DNA from: G965215225 sp965215225
GTDB taxonomy: Bacteria > Pseudomonadota > Gammaproteobacteria > CBDBNL01 > JAAOII01
Direction of reading: 5' to 3'
Assembly (NCBI GenBank): GCA_965215225.1
Contig: OZ244039.1
Coordinates: forward strand, 2,232,001-2,296,000
DNA: 64,000 nt
In this document: positions 19,273 to 28,118 of the stretch, piece after piece
How the letters are laid out: every line of letters starts with the position of its first letter
Position numbering within the stretch: the first letter of the stretch is position 1
Notes under the pieces: generated by a model
What the model saw: the letters and a program-made list of their open reading frames with translations, nothing else
The model's database searches: none
Told to the model about the DNA's origin: nothing
Translations under genes and position numbers: made by a program

Positions 19273-20286
19273 CTATGACCGCAGCGGAATATACATATCA
19301 GTAACATAATCGTCAGAGCTCTCAGCGTCAAATGGATTGGTGACATAGACTTCAAAAGAGGCTTTTGACCAGTTGGCTTTTAGCTTCCTCATTCGAATAT
19401 GGCTCACAGCCGCATGCCAAGCGTTTCCTAGATACTTATAATCCCCCTTTAATTGAGTGCGAAAATATACTCCACCCTTATAATGACGGATGGGCTGAAC
19501 CCCCGCATCTTCTGCGACCGGCACAACACTATCACAAACCGTAGTGCCAGCGTTTGGATTCATCTTGTGATAGACTATCAAAGGTTTGGCAGTTGGTTTA
19601 ATCTTACCTTCCTTGACTTGAGACATCAGCTTCTTAAATGATTCTGACACGGCTTTTGGCATCTCCGCCAGAGTGCCTTCGTAGCTATCATAGCAACCAT
19701 GAAAATCTTCCAGCGTAGTCCTGCCCGCAAAGTCAAGTTCAAATTTAGGCGCTTTTGCATCCACCTTCTGATTGAGAAATGCCAATCCTAGTTCATAATC
19801 CATAGCAACCGTCTTCTTAATCCGTTTGACCATGAAGCGGAAAAAGAAAGGCGTCCGACCCTTCATATACCAATGAACCTCGGTATTCTCGCCATTCTCA
19901 CCTTTTTCAACAAATTCCCACCCTGATTCAGAACTTGACCGAAAGGGTCGGATAAAGTCTAGTCTTGATTCAATAGCCTTATCTTTTATCAACTTAGTAT
20001 GGGTAAGAGTGCCTTTTCCGAGATATTTAGTATCCCAGCTAAAAGAACTACCTTCTTGGCCCTCTTCACCGCTATAGTTAACCTTAGTTTCCGGCTCATG
20101 CATCAGCCAAGGGCTCCAACTTGGCCAGCTCTTCAGATTCACAACCTGGTCATAAACCTTGCTAGCTGGAACATTCATAAGCATAGACGCCCGCGTCTCA
20201 TAATGACCTGGCAAAAAGGCAAGATAAACAATAGCCGCTATCACCACCAACCCAAGCACTACCAAAATAAAATAGAGTATTTCCAT
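19273..20286 (-). CDS. SRPBCC-fold protein with GyrI-like effector-binding domain
   Basis: This 337-aa protein has one N-terminal transmembrane helix (residues about 5-25). A START/SRPBCC-type domain follows (VPASKVYDQVVNLKSWPSWSPW, near residues 40-60). The C-terminal part resembles GyrI/AraC effector-binding domains (YKGGVYFRTQLKGDYKYLG and VYVTNPFDAES). This fused architecture is common for small-ligand-binding membrane-anchored proteins of unknown function. It stands alone between the DUF4174-like gene and bioY, on the same strand. Confidence 0.7.
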   Translation of the reverse strand: MEILYFILVVLGLVVIAAIVYLAFLPGHYETRASMLMNVPASKVYDQVVNLKSWPSWSPWLMHEPETKVNYSGEEGQEGSSFSWDTKYLGKGTLTHTKLIKDKAIESRLDFIRPFRSSSESGWEFVEKGENGENTEVHWYMKGRTPFFFRFMVKRIKKTVAMDYELGLAFLNQKVDAKAPKFELDFAGRTTLEDFHGCYDSYEGTLAEMPKAVSESFKKLMSQVKEGKIKPTAKPLIVYHKMNPNAGTTVCDSVVPVAEDAGVQPIRHYKGGVYFRTQLKGDYKYLGNAWHAAVSHIRMRKLKANWSKASFEVYVTNPFDAESSDDYVTDMYIPLRS

Positions 20287-20337
20287 ATTTTCTCTCTTAA
20301 TTTATCAAATTAACATTATAGTCCTAAAATCAGCAAA

Positions 20338-20928
20338 TTAGCTTTTAGACCAGCTAGATTCCAAGTATTGGTGTAATAGTCTCAAACTAACAACCGCCAA
20401 GAGGACTTTGACAAGATCCCCTAAGACAAAAGGAGCTATCCCAGCCCAAAATGCTCTATCATAGCCAATCAGGCTTCCCAACCAGAGATAACCAAATAGA
20501 TAGATGACTAGAATAGCAGCACACATAAGGACAAAACAAGGCAAGAGCCTCTTGTCCCAACCGAGGCGGGCGCCATAACCCAATAAGACGGCAGCAGCTA
20601 AGAACCCAACCAAATAACCACCTGTAGGACCTATCATATAGGCAATGCCTATGCCCTGCTGAGGAGTGCCAGCAAAAACTGGCAGGCCGAGTGCCCCTTC
20701 GACAAGATAGAGCCCCACTGTCAATATACCTAATCGCATCCCCCAGATAGTGCAGATAAGCAGAATAGCCAGGGTCTGTAAGGTCATGGGAACAGGATAA
20801 AAAGGCACCTGTAGCTTAGCGGAAATAGTCAATAGGACAGTTCCCACCAGTGTCAGTGTAATGGCTCGTAATAGCCAATGAGAACCAAAGGACGAGCCAA
20901 CTAGTTTGTTTATAATTGAAGTATTCAT
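20338..20928 (-). CDS. bioY: BioY, biotin transporter substrate-binding component
   Basis: This integral membrane biotin-binding S component of 196 aa has about six hydrophobic segments. The BioY signature is clear: QVPFYPVPMTLQTLAIL (near residues 45-61) and GIGIAYMIGPTGGYLVGF (near 92-109). No ATPase or T component is adjacent, so it probably works alone or with a shared ECF module. This implies that the organism imports biotin. About 150 AT-rich bases separate it from the downstream lipoprotein gene. Confidence 0.92.
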   Translation of the reverse strand: MNTSIINKLVGSSFGSHWLLRAITLTLVGTVLLTISAKLQVPFYPVPMTLQTLAILLICTIWGMRLGILTVGLYLVEGALGLPVFAGTPQQGIGIAYMIGPTGGYLVGFLAAAVLLGYGARLGWDKRLLPCFVLMCAAILVIYLFGYLWLGSLIGYDRAFWAGIAPFVLGDLVKVLLAVVSLRLLHQYLESSWSKS

Positions 20929-21076
20929 TTTTTATAGTAGATTTAATTATTAATTATTGATTAAATAAAGCAGATTAAATTCCCCATTATACCAAATTGT
21001 TTGAAAAAATTCCAGACTAATCACTAGCTTTACAGCCTCGTATATGGCGGCTTCTAGTCTCTAGTCTTACTAGCCG

Positions 21077-22597
21077 TTATCGGTTCAACGCTTCGTCTAA
21101 ACGGTCCCGGTCTAATTCGGGTTTGCCAGATGCATTCAAGAACCACCAATCGCGCCATTCATCAGGTTCTAGCGGAGTGCAGCGAATGGCGGGATATTCA
21201 TTCGACTCACCAAAATCCCAGATAAGATTGCCAGGTTTTTTTTCACCTATTCCAATGTCCCCACTATTATCTCTATCACACCAAACCGCCAATGGCTCGT
21301 TAATCATTCCATCGCCAAATATATCTATGTCCTTGGTCCAATTGGCATAAATATCTGTATAGCCAGTTGGGCTGCGAAGCTCACTAGTGGTCTTTGGGTC
21401 ACCATGGTTGTCAGTTTCTTCGAAGTCACTAGTATCACTGTCCCAATAGGAAGCAGCAACTTCAGCCCTGAGTCCTCTCCTAGCCAGCATATTAACATTG
21501 CTGCCTGAGACTACATAAGAATAAGCAAGCTGGCCAGAGAAAATTCCCGCCAGACTGCCTGTAACAACACCGCCCCCTATCACCTCACCCACCACAACCG
21601 AAGAAGAATAAAACTCAACACCACTAAGCGAAGAACCACCATTCCCCACCAGACCACCTACATTACCACCCCCTCTCACCTTAGCTGCTACAACTGAAGA
21701 AGAATAAACCCGAGCCACATTACCCTGCCCCATCAGACCGCCTACAAAATTACTATTCCCGCTTACTTCACCCGCCACAACCGAAGAAGAATGAATCCGA
21801 GCCGAAGGAGTATCCCCCACCAAGCCGCCTACACTACCACCCCCTCTCACCTCAGCCGCCACAACCGAAGAAGAATAAATCCGAAGAGCCGAGTCACCAT
21901 CCCCTACCAGACCGCCTACACTATTCCTCCCGCTCACCTCAGCTGCCACAACCGCAGAAGAAACAATTCGACCCGATTGCACTCTCCCCACCAGACCACC
22001 TACTATATTCCTACCTACTACTGACTCGGCACGAAGAGTCAAATTGCGAATCTCTGAATTCGCAGCTATATGACCAAACAAACCCACACAATCCTCAGCC
22101 GAACGATTGATGCTTAGCTCACTAATCGTCCAGCCATTGCCGTCAAAGATTCCATTAAAAGCAGCTCCTTGACATCCAGCATCAGCACTATTTGTATCAT
22201 TCCCCAGTGGTTGCCAGCCTTTGCCTCCCTCATTATTCGCATAAGCAGCAAGACTTATATCCGCAACCAGCTCATAGCCAGAACATTCAGTAATGCCATT
22301 GGCACCACCACAGCCAGTGTCGTCGAACTCCGCATCTGCCGATAGTTTCCGCCCATTGCCATTTAGAGCATACCTCACCGCATTTAATTGCGCCGCTGTT
22401 CTTATCTCTATCAACCCATCGCCATCAGCATCTATGTCCGCACTGTTGTTATAACCATCGTCATCGCAATCTCGATTTGCATCATCCAAGCAATCTAACT
22501 CCCTAGCAGAAGGCTCAGTGCCTGGAGAATTATCTGCCCCGCCGCCGTTCCCTCCTGAACCGCCGCCACAAGCAGTAAGAATTAACAAACCAACCAA
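21077..22597 (-). CDS. GLUG-repeat lipoprotein, probably phase-variable
   Basis: The lipobox (LILTAC) is followed by a Gly/Ser linker and one thrombospondin type 3-like Asp-rich motif (DADGDGLIEIRT). Residues about 180-360 are a run of GLUG-type repeats of the form VGGLVG...ARIYSSSVVAxEVxG. The conserved C-terminal module (EPLAVWCDRDNSG, IWDFGESNEYPAIRCTP, EWRDWW) is shared with the genes at 23136 and 40945. The TTG at 22597 leaves only nine residues before the lipobox Cys, too short for a signal peptide. The frame is open upstream to the poly-C tract at 22642-22651. An ATG at 22800 reads into that tract but enters the wrong frame at ten Cs; eleven Cs would join the two parts. The gene therefore appears OFF here. 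Confidence 0.8.
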   Translation of the reverse strand: MVGLLILTACGGGSGGNGGGADNSPGTEPSARELDCLDDANRDCDDDGYNNSADIDADGDGLIEIRTAAQLNAVRYALNGNGRKLSADAEFDDTGCGGANGITECSGYELVADISLAAYANNEGGKGWQPLGNDTNSADAGCQGAAFNGIFDGNGWTISELSINRSAEDCVGLFGHIAANSEIRNLTLRAESVVGRNIVGGLVGRVQSGRIVSSAVVAAEVSGRNSVGGLVGDGDSALRIYSSSVVAAEVRGGGSVGGLVGDTPSARIHSSSVVAGEVSGNSNFVGGLMGQGNVARVYSSSVVAAKVRGGGNVGGLVGNGGSSLSGVEFYSSSVVVGEVIGGGVVTGSLAGIFSGQLAYSYVVSGSNVNMLARRGLRAEVAASYWDSDTSDFEETDNHGDPKTTSELRSPTGYTDIYANWTKDIDIFGDGMINEPLAVWCDRDNSGDIGIGEKKPGNLIWDFGESNEYPAIRCTPLEPDEWRDWWFLNASGKPELDRDRLDEALNR

Positions 22598-22623
22598 GAA
22601 GAGAATACCCCGCCAATGCCAGA

Positions 22624-22800
22624 TTAAAGTGGAAAGCTTATGGGGGGGGGGTTAGAAGCTAAGAAGCCTTTTGCTTGCCGACAAAGAAATAAGGAATAGG
22701 CACATAAAGGCAGCATAGAGGAAAGACCATATGAATATGGCAGCGTAATATTGGCAAAGCGGCGCCTAGCCAACAACAAAAAATAGCGAGGATTTAACAT
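22624..22800 (-). CDS. 5' part of the phase-variable lipoprotein gene (out of frame)
   Basis: This frame opens at ATG 22800 and runs without stops for 49 codons into ten Cs on the coding strand. It then terminates at a TAA (22624-22626). Adding one C, or removing two, would continue it as HKLSTLIWHWRGILFLVG into the lipobox of the following gene. A second in-frame ATG (22716) would give a leader of about 50 residues, similar to the leaders of the two other lipoproteins in the window. The assignment as a real N-terminus is inferred from frame geometry only. Confidence 0.5.
   Translation of the reverse strand: MLNPRYFLLLARRRFANITLPYSYGLSSMLPLCAYSLFLCRQAKGFLASNPPPISFPL
22642..22651. repeat. Poly-G/C tract (10 nt) in lipoprotein 5' coding region
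   Basis: Ten consecutive Gs on the plus strand lie immediately upstream of the lipoprotein signal-peptide core. Slipped-strand mispairing at such tracts is a known cause of phase variation. At ten bases the upstream and downstream frames are discordant by one base. Confidence 0.75.
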
Positions 22801-23135
22801 AATTAAAATTTATAAATTTATTTCCATCTTTTAATTCAATAAGACTTCATTATACTACTTTAATATCACTTTATAGCTTTTTATAGCTATATCAATTTAA
22901 TTTTTTAATATTTTTTTTATAGCTTTTCTGGTTATTTTTTCAACTAGCATATCTTTTTTACTCATTTTGGTCTCAACTACCACTCAACTAATAAGAGATG
23001 AATAGTTATAACAGAAAGATAGCTCAATTAGCATCAGCAGAGTTATCGCCAATACCTCCTATTTCCGTTATATAAGCAGCTATGCCATTTCGGTTGAAAG
23101 AATGGAAGCGATGAGAACCTAGTCAAAGTCAGTCA
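22801..23135. other. AT-rich intergenic stretch
   Basis: The stretch is very AT-rich, with repeated TATAGCTTTTTATAGCTAT-like runs around 22870-22925. It holds no convincing gene. It probably contains the promoter of the minus-strand lipoprotein gene and old decayed sequence between the two paralogous C-terminal modules. Confidence 0.4.
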
Positions 23136-23363
23136 TCAATTCGTTAGAGCATCCAAACGGGTCTGGTTGAGTTGGGGTTTGCCTTCTCCATTCAAAGACC
23201 ACCAGCTACGCCATTCATCAGGTTCTAGCGGAGTGCAGCGAATGGCGGGATATTCATCCGACTCCCCGAAGTCCCAAATAAGATTAGCACTGGCTTGTTC
23301 ACTCCCTCCTATGCTCCCACTATTATCCCTATCACACCAAACCGCCAATGGCTCGTTAATCAT
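23136..23363 (-). pseudogene. Truncated C-terminal module of the GLUG lipoprotein family
   Basis: The 75 codons correspond to the last part of the lipoproteins at 21077 and 40945: EPLAVWCDRDNSGS, LIWDFGESDEYPAIRCTP, EWRSWWSLNGEGKPQL. Homology stops abruptly at about 23360, where unrelated sequence begins. There is no signal peptide, lipobox or repeat domain. It is a silent fragment that could serve as a donor in gene conversion with its full-length neighbours. Confidence 0.75.
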
Positions 23364-23609
23364 ACTACACTAAGCAGAAAAGAAGCCTCCCGACCTTGCC
23401 AAGCAAAAGCGGAGAGGCGGGCACAAAGAAGAAGGACAAATGAAAGGCTTTAGCTAAATCAGAACCTTTGCCGAAAACGGAAGTCAGTCTATTCATAAGC
23501 ATAGAATAGCTATAATCAGATTCATTCATAATCAAATTATAGTTCAAATTTTGAAGAATCAGCTATTCTTTTCATAGGGAATATTATAACCTTAGATTCT
23601 TCATTTTGT
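23364..23609. other. Intergenic stretch between lipoprotein fragment and minisatellite
   Basis: Nothing recognisable is coded here. A short open frame on the minus strand (60 codons) shows no family features. The sequence separates the truncated lipoprotein module from the repeat block. Confidence 0.4.
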
Positions 23610-24712
23610 TTATCTTCTTTGGATTGCTCGCCTTCTTTGGGTTGTCGGCCTTTTTTGGATTGCTCGTCTTCTTTGGATTGCCCGTCCTTTTGGGATTGCT
23701 CGTCTCTTCTTTGAATTGTCAGTCTTTTTTAGATTGCTCGTCTCTTCTTTGAATTGTCAGTCTTTTTTTAGATTGCTCGTTTTTTTGGGATTGTTGGTCT
23801 TTTTTGGATTGCTCGTCTTCTTTGGATTGCCCGTCCTTTTGGGATTGCTGATATCTTCTTTGAATTGTCGGTCTTTTTTAGATTGCTCGTCTTTTTTGGA
23901 TTGTTGGTCTCTTTTGGATTGCTGGTCTCTTTTGGATTGCTGGTCTTTTTTAGATTACTCGTCTCTTTTGAATTGTTCGTCTTTTTTGGATTGCTCGTCT
24001 TCTTTGGATTGCCCGTCCTTTTGGGATTGCTCGTCTCTTCTTTGAATTGTCAGTCTTTTTTAGATTGCTCGTCTCTTTTGAATTGTTGGTCTTTTTCTTT
24101 GGATTGCCCGTCCTTTTGGGATTGCTCGTCTCTTCTTTGAATTGTCAGTCTTTTTTAGATTGCTCGTCTTTTTGGGATTGTTGGTCTCTTTTGAATTGTT
24201 GGTCTTTTTCTTTGGATTGCCCGTCCTTTTGGGATTGCTCGTCTCTTCTTTGAATTGTCAGTCTTTTTTAGATTGCTCGTCTTTTTGGGATTGTTGGTCT
24301 CTTTTGAATTGTTGGTCTTTTTCTTTGGATTGCCCGTCTCTTTTGAATTGCCCGTCCTTTTGGGATTGCTGGTCTTTTCTTTGAATTGTCGGTCTTTTTT
24401 TAGATTGCTCGTCTCTTCTTTGAATTGTCAGTCTTTTTTAGATTGCCCGTCCTTTTGGGATTGCTGGTCTTTTCTTTGGATTGCCCGTCCTTTTGGGATT
24501 GCTGGTCTTTTCTTTGAATTGTCGGTCTTTTTTTAGATTGCTCGTCTCTTCTTTGAATTGTCAGTCTTTTTTGGATTGCTCGTCTTTTTTGGATTGTTGG
24601 TCTCTTTTGAATTGTTGGTCTTTTTTTTTTAGATTGCTCGTCCTTTTGGGATTGCCCGTCTCTTTTGAATTGTTCGTCTTTTTTAGATTGCCCGTCCTTT
24701 TTTGGATTGAGA
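23610..24712. repeat. Minisatellite of imperfect 17-22 bp units
   Basis: About 1.1 kb is made of imperfect tandem units of the type TTGCTCGTCTTCTTTGGA, TTGCCCGTCCTTTTGGGA and TTGTTGGTCTCTTTTGAA on the plus strand. Units differ by homopolymer length (T3 to T9) and by a few recurrent substitutions. They are arranged in higher-order blocks of about 100 bp that recur almost unchanged (compare about 24035-24140, 24140-24250 and 24250-24360). On the minus strand short frames read as Lys/Gln/Asp-rich repeats (KKDGQSKKDEQ), but frames change repeatedly, so no stable protein is encoded. Confidence 0.85.
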
Positions 24713-24779
24713 ATATTTATCATTACTAAGAAGGGTAATGTATAATGATTGAGGTTAAAATATGTCAAGGAACTGACGA

Positions 24780-25616
24780 ATGAAACTAAGAGAAGAAGAC
24801 TTACAAAGACACAGACCGCCACAAGCAAAGCCCAAGCGCCGATGGCTTCCTATCTCTTTGCTGCTAGTGATAATAGTGGCAGGTGGGATATATGCTTATA
24901 ACTCAAGGGAGCACCTGCCTAGTGAGTTAAAAACACCAGTGAAAGAAGCCTTAGCTTGGTTAGAGGAATGGAATCCCCTCTCATCACAATCGCCCGAGGA
25001 GAATCCTGTTGAAGAGACCATTAATTTGGATGGCTTGTCCCGTGATCTCATCTCGCGGGACGAATTACAGGAGCTACTAAACACCAACTTTGCTAGGCTC
25101 AACACTAAGGTAGATACCTTTATCGCTCAGGTTGAAAAGCTACAAAATGATGTGGAATATGTAGGAGCCCTAGGAAGGTCGGTGAGAGAAAAGGTGACTG
25201 GTGTGGAAGAACAGCTTGGTGAGACAAGAAACAAGCTAACCCAATTAGAACAAAGTATCAACAACCAAGAAGAGAATTTCACTGAAACCCTGAATACTCA
25301 AAAGGAAGAACTAGAAGCCTTGTCCGCAAATCTAGGGCAACGGGAAGAAGCACTAGAAGAACTATCTCTGAGCATAGAGCAAAGGGAAGAAACCCTAGAA
25401 GAGCTAGCCTTGAGGGTAGAGCAAATGGACACCCAGCTCCAAGCGGATATTGAGAGACTCACCACCAATATAAATACCTTCAACGAAGACTTGAACACTC
25501 TGAAAGAGGCTGCCAGCTCATTACAGACTAGCGATGGTAGCCAGCAACTCAGTATCTCTGAACTAGAGCAAATCATCCGCAACCTAAACGCCCGCCTAAT
25601 CGAATTAGAAAGATAG
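24780..25616 (+). CDS. Membrane-anchored coiled-coil protein of unknown function
   Basis: This 278-aa protein has a basic N-terminus, one transmembrane helix (residues about 23-41, LPISLLLVIIVAGGIYAY) and an acidic linker. A long heptad-rich coiled coil (about 80-275) follows, with two similar segments (LEALSANLGQREEALEELSL and SIEQREETLEELALRVEQ). It is predicted to sit in the inner membrane with the coil in the periplasm. It starts about 70 bases after the minisatellite. It ends two bases before the convergent ftsY stop. No family could be assigned. Confidence 0.75.
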   Translation: MKLREEDLQRHRPPQAKPKRRWLPISLLLVIIVAGGIYAYNSREHLPSELKTPVKEALAWLEEWNPLSSQSPEENPVEETINLDGLSRDLISRDELQELLNTNFARLNTKVDTFIAQVEKLQNDVEYVGALGRSVREKVTGVEEQLGETRNKLTQLEQSINNQEENFTETLNTQKEELEALSANLGQREEALEELSLSIEQREETLEELALRVEQMDTQLQADIERLTTNINTFNEDLNTLKEAASSLQTSDGSQQLSISELEQIIRNLNARLIELER

Positions 25617-25617
25617 G

Positions 25618-26517
25618 CTAAGACTGAAACAGCTGAGCCAGATAGGAGCTGGGAACAAACTCTGCTAGGTCTTCTAGCCTCTCGCCTGTTCCTATAAACC
25701 TAAGCGGCAACTGAAGCTCATTGATAAGAGCAAATACAATTCCTCCTTTGGCACTACTATCCAATTTGGTAAGACAAAAACCATCTATTTTGGTTGCCTC
25801 ACAAAAGCCCTTTGCCTGTATGAGAGAGTTTTGACCATGAGTGGCATCCAATATCAGTAGGGTCTCATGGGGGGCACTTGAATCCAACTTCTTGATAACG
25901 CCAATGACCTTATTGATATAGCTCTTCATCTCGGCTGCGCTCGCCATAATACCTGAGGTATCCACCAGCACCAAATCCTGCTCGGCATTAATAGCAGTTT
26001 GGACGCCATCATAGATGACCGCAGCACTATCGGCTCGGTGCTTACCATAGGAAACCGCGACGCCAATCCTATCGCCCCACTTGTGCAGCTGTTCTATGGC
26101 GGCCGCTCGATAGGTATCTCCTGCTACCAACCGCAATCTTAACCCTTTGTTCTTATAGTGATAGGCTAGCTTTGCCAGGCTGGTAGTCTTACCCACCCCA
26201 TTAGCACCTAAGACTAATAAGCAAAAAGGTCGCTGGTCACCTATGACTAGCTGCTGAGAAGCTGTATCCAACAAAGACGAAAGAATGGCTTTCAGAGCCT
26301 TCACCGAACTGCCATAATCAGTCGGATTAGCAACCTGGCTATGCCATAGTCTCATAATTTTCTCTGTCATAGCAACACCAAAATCCGCCTGTAGCATCTC
26401 CTCTTCTAATTGAGTAGCAAATGAAGGAAGGGACTTTTTGCTAAAGAGTCGGTGAAGTCTTGCCCCAAAAGTGAAGCGCCCAGTCAAAGAAGAAGCCTTC
26501 TCTTTCCGTTCAGCCAT
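25618..26517 (-). CDS. ftsY: FtsY, signal recognition particle receptor
   Basis: This SRP receptor GTPase of 299 aa delivers nascent membrane proteins to the translocon. It consists of the NG domains only; the acidic A domain of E. coli FtsY is absent. G1 is GANGVGKTTS at residues 104-113, followed by GDTYRAAAIEQL and the G4 motif TKLDSSAKGG. The G3 motif is unusual: DTSGI at 186-190 instead of the nearly universal DTAGR. The UPF0259-type gene lies upstream on the same strand. Confidence 0.92.
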   Translation of the reverse strand: MAERKEKASSLTGRFTFGARLHRLFSKKSLPSFATQLEEEMLQADFGVAMTEKIMRLWHSQVANPTDYGSSVKALKAILSSLLDTASQQLVIGDQRPFCLLVLGANGVGKTTSLAKLAYHYKNKGLRLRLVAGDTYRAAAIEQLHKWGDRIGVAVSYGKHRADSAAVIYDGVQTAINAEQDLVLVDTSGIMASAAEMKSYINKVIGVIKKLDSSAPHETLLILDATHGQNSLIQAKGFCEATKIDGFCLTKLDSSAKGGIVFALINELQLPLRFIGTGERLEDLAEFVPSSYLAQLFQS

Positions 26518-26605
26518 TTTGATTTGAGCGATTGGGGCGACTTGGGTGATCTGGGTGACTTGGGTAATTTAGGCGATTTGGTAAGACTCTCTGTCCCATA
26601 AGAGA

Positions 26606-27292
26606 CTAGACCTTCTCTTCCCTTAGCAATAGGTAGCAACGATACCTTACCAGGGTCCAAAAGATGATGAGCATCCAACTTACCAACATCCACAACAATC
26701 TTACCAACAAACCAGGGTTCGCCAGCTGATGGAGGACTCCGAGCCAAGATATGACGAAAACTGGGAGGATACAAAGCAGAACAACCACAATAAGCCCCCC
26801 AGTATTACCAGCTGTCCGCCTAAAACTTCCTCTTAAAGCCGCTAGGGGATTATTCTCTCCACCAAGAACAATTAGGAAATCCGCTAGGAGGAGGCGGCTA
26901 TACAAAAATACTCCTGGCACAATAAACATCATAAGACCAACTAAGACTGTAAGACCGGCTAGAAATTCGGCAACTATATAGGTTAACAATTTAGGCGCTG
27001 CTGTCATTACAGCTCGGAGGGGGGAGATCCTTTGTTGCTGACTAATGGTATCAATGAAAACCAGAAGGCCGCATTGGAGCAAAATTGAGACAAGAAAACG
27101 AAGAATAGCTATCAGCACCTCTAAGGACGGGTCTACTTCCCATAGGATACTAAAGGAAAAGAGCAAGGAAAATGATGCTCCAATAACAAAACAAAACCCA
27201 AGATAGCTAAGGAGTTGTCTCGATTGGTTGGAAATGAAGTAGCCACTATCCAATAGGATAGAGCGCCAATTTACAACAGAATCTTTCGTCAT
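26606..27292 (-). CDS. UPF0259/YciC-like membrane protein
   Basis: This protein of about 228 aa has roughly six hydrophobic segments. The pattern of an amphipathic N-terminus followed by VLVGLMMFIVPGVFLYSRLLLADFLIV is characteristic of the YciC/UPF0259 family (function unknown, inner membrane). The ATG at 27292 (MTKDSVVNW) is preferred over an upstream frame-open start because it follows the uppP stop by 16 bases. It is probably cotranscribed with cysC-cysQ-uppP upstream and ftsY downstream. Confidence 0.72.
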   Translation of the reverse strand: MTKDSVVNWRSILLDSGYFISNQSRQLLSYLGFCFVIGASFSLLFSFSILWEVDPSLEVLIAILRFLVSILLQCGLLVFIDTISQQQRISPLRAVMTAAPKLLTYIVAEFLAGLTVLVGLMMFIVPGVFLYSRLLLADFLIVLGGENNPLAALRGSFRRTAGNTGGLIVVVLLCILPVFVISWLGVLHQLANPGLLVRLLWMLVSWMLIIFWTLVRYRCYLLLREEKV

Positions 27293-27308
27293 ATCAGTCA
27301 AGTTTATT

Positions 27309-28118
27309 TTAATAACTAGTCCATAAAAATAGCAACAATATCGAACCCAAGAGGAGACGATAGATAACAAAAGGCATGATACCCACATAGCTTACTAATC
27401 TAAGAAAAAATGAGATGGTGAGATAAGCAAAGATGGCTGCCACCAAAAAAGCAACTGCCGCCTCCACCAGCCGTTCTGCTTCCCCCAGTTGAATCAGGCG
27501 GTAGATACCGAAAGCAAAGGCGGCGGCTATGACCGGAATAGAAAATAAAAAGGCAAGTCTAGCAGCTGCCTGAGGGGTGAGCCCTTGCCATAGTCCAGCT
27601 GTTATGGTAATACCAGCCCTTGATACGCCCGGAACCAGTGCCATCACCTGAGCCAAGCCAACTATCAATAGGATACGCGGCGATGGGTCTATTCTATTGC
27701 CTTTGCGAGCGGCTGCCCACCATAGCAATAAAGCAAATAGTAGTGTAGTCCAGCTCACCACCCATAGATTGCGTAAATGGGTCTCAACAAAATCAACAAC
27801 AAAGAATCCAGTTATTAATACTGGCAGGCTCGCTACTAACAACCAAATGGCAAAACGGCGGTCTTTCTCAAAGTTTGAGTAAAAAAAAGACTTCAACATC
27901 CTACCAATATCAGAACGAAAGTATGCCACCACAGCCACCAGAGTGCCGCCATGAACTGAGGTATCAAACATAAGTCCCTGATCTGGCAGATCAAACAACA
28001 AAGAGGGTAGCAGCAGATGAGCCGAACTAGATATAGGCAGAAATTCCGTGATGCCCTGAACTATGGCAAGCAACAGCAAAAGCCCCCAACTCAGATCTTC
28101 TGCCACCACCGAGTCCAT
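27309..28118 (-). CDS. uppP: UppP, undecaprenyl-diphosphatase (BacA)
   Basis: This integral membrane phosphatase recycles undecaprenyl pyrophosphate for peptidoglycan synthesis. Signature motifs are AIVQGITEFLPISSSAHL (residues about 18-35) and the second repeat VMALVPGVSRAGITI (about 158-172). It has 269 aa and seven to eight transmembrane segments, the normal size. Its start overlaps the end of cysQ by 28 bases. Confidence 0.95.
   Translation of the reverse strand: MDSVVAEDLSWGLLLLLAIVQGITEFLPISSSAHLLLPSLLFDLPDQGLMFDTSVHGGTLVAVVAYFRSDIGRMLKSFFYSNFEKDRRFAIWLLVASLPVLITGFFVVDFVETHLRNLWVVSWTTLLFALLLWWAAARKGNRIDPSPRILLIVGLAQVMALVPGVSRAGITITAGLWQGLTPQAAARLAFLFSIPVIAAAFAFGIYRLIQLGEAERLVEAAVAFLVAAIFAYLTISFFLRLVSYVGIMPFVIYRLLLGSILLLFLWTSY

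Noticed and set aside
23716..24729. Series of overlapping plus-strand frames rich in Leu, Phe and Ser in the minisatellite
   Set aside because: They all arise from the same repeated 17-22 bp units, change frame at every T-run and show no signal or domain; treated as repeat DNA.
24400..24828. Minus-strand Lys/Gln-rich frame across the end of the minisatellite
   Set aside because: Its first 30 codons lie antisense to the start of the coiled-coil gene and the rest is repeat-derived with a changing frame, so it is not counted as a gene.
24921..24931. GAGTTAAAA as anti-repeat of a tracrRNA for the CRISPR array
   Set aside because: Only about ten bases match, inside a coding region, with no further pairing to the repeat.
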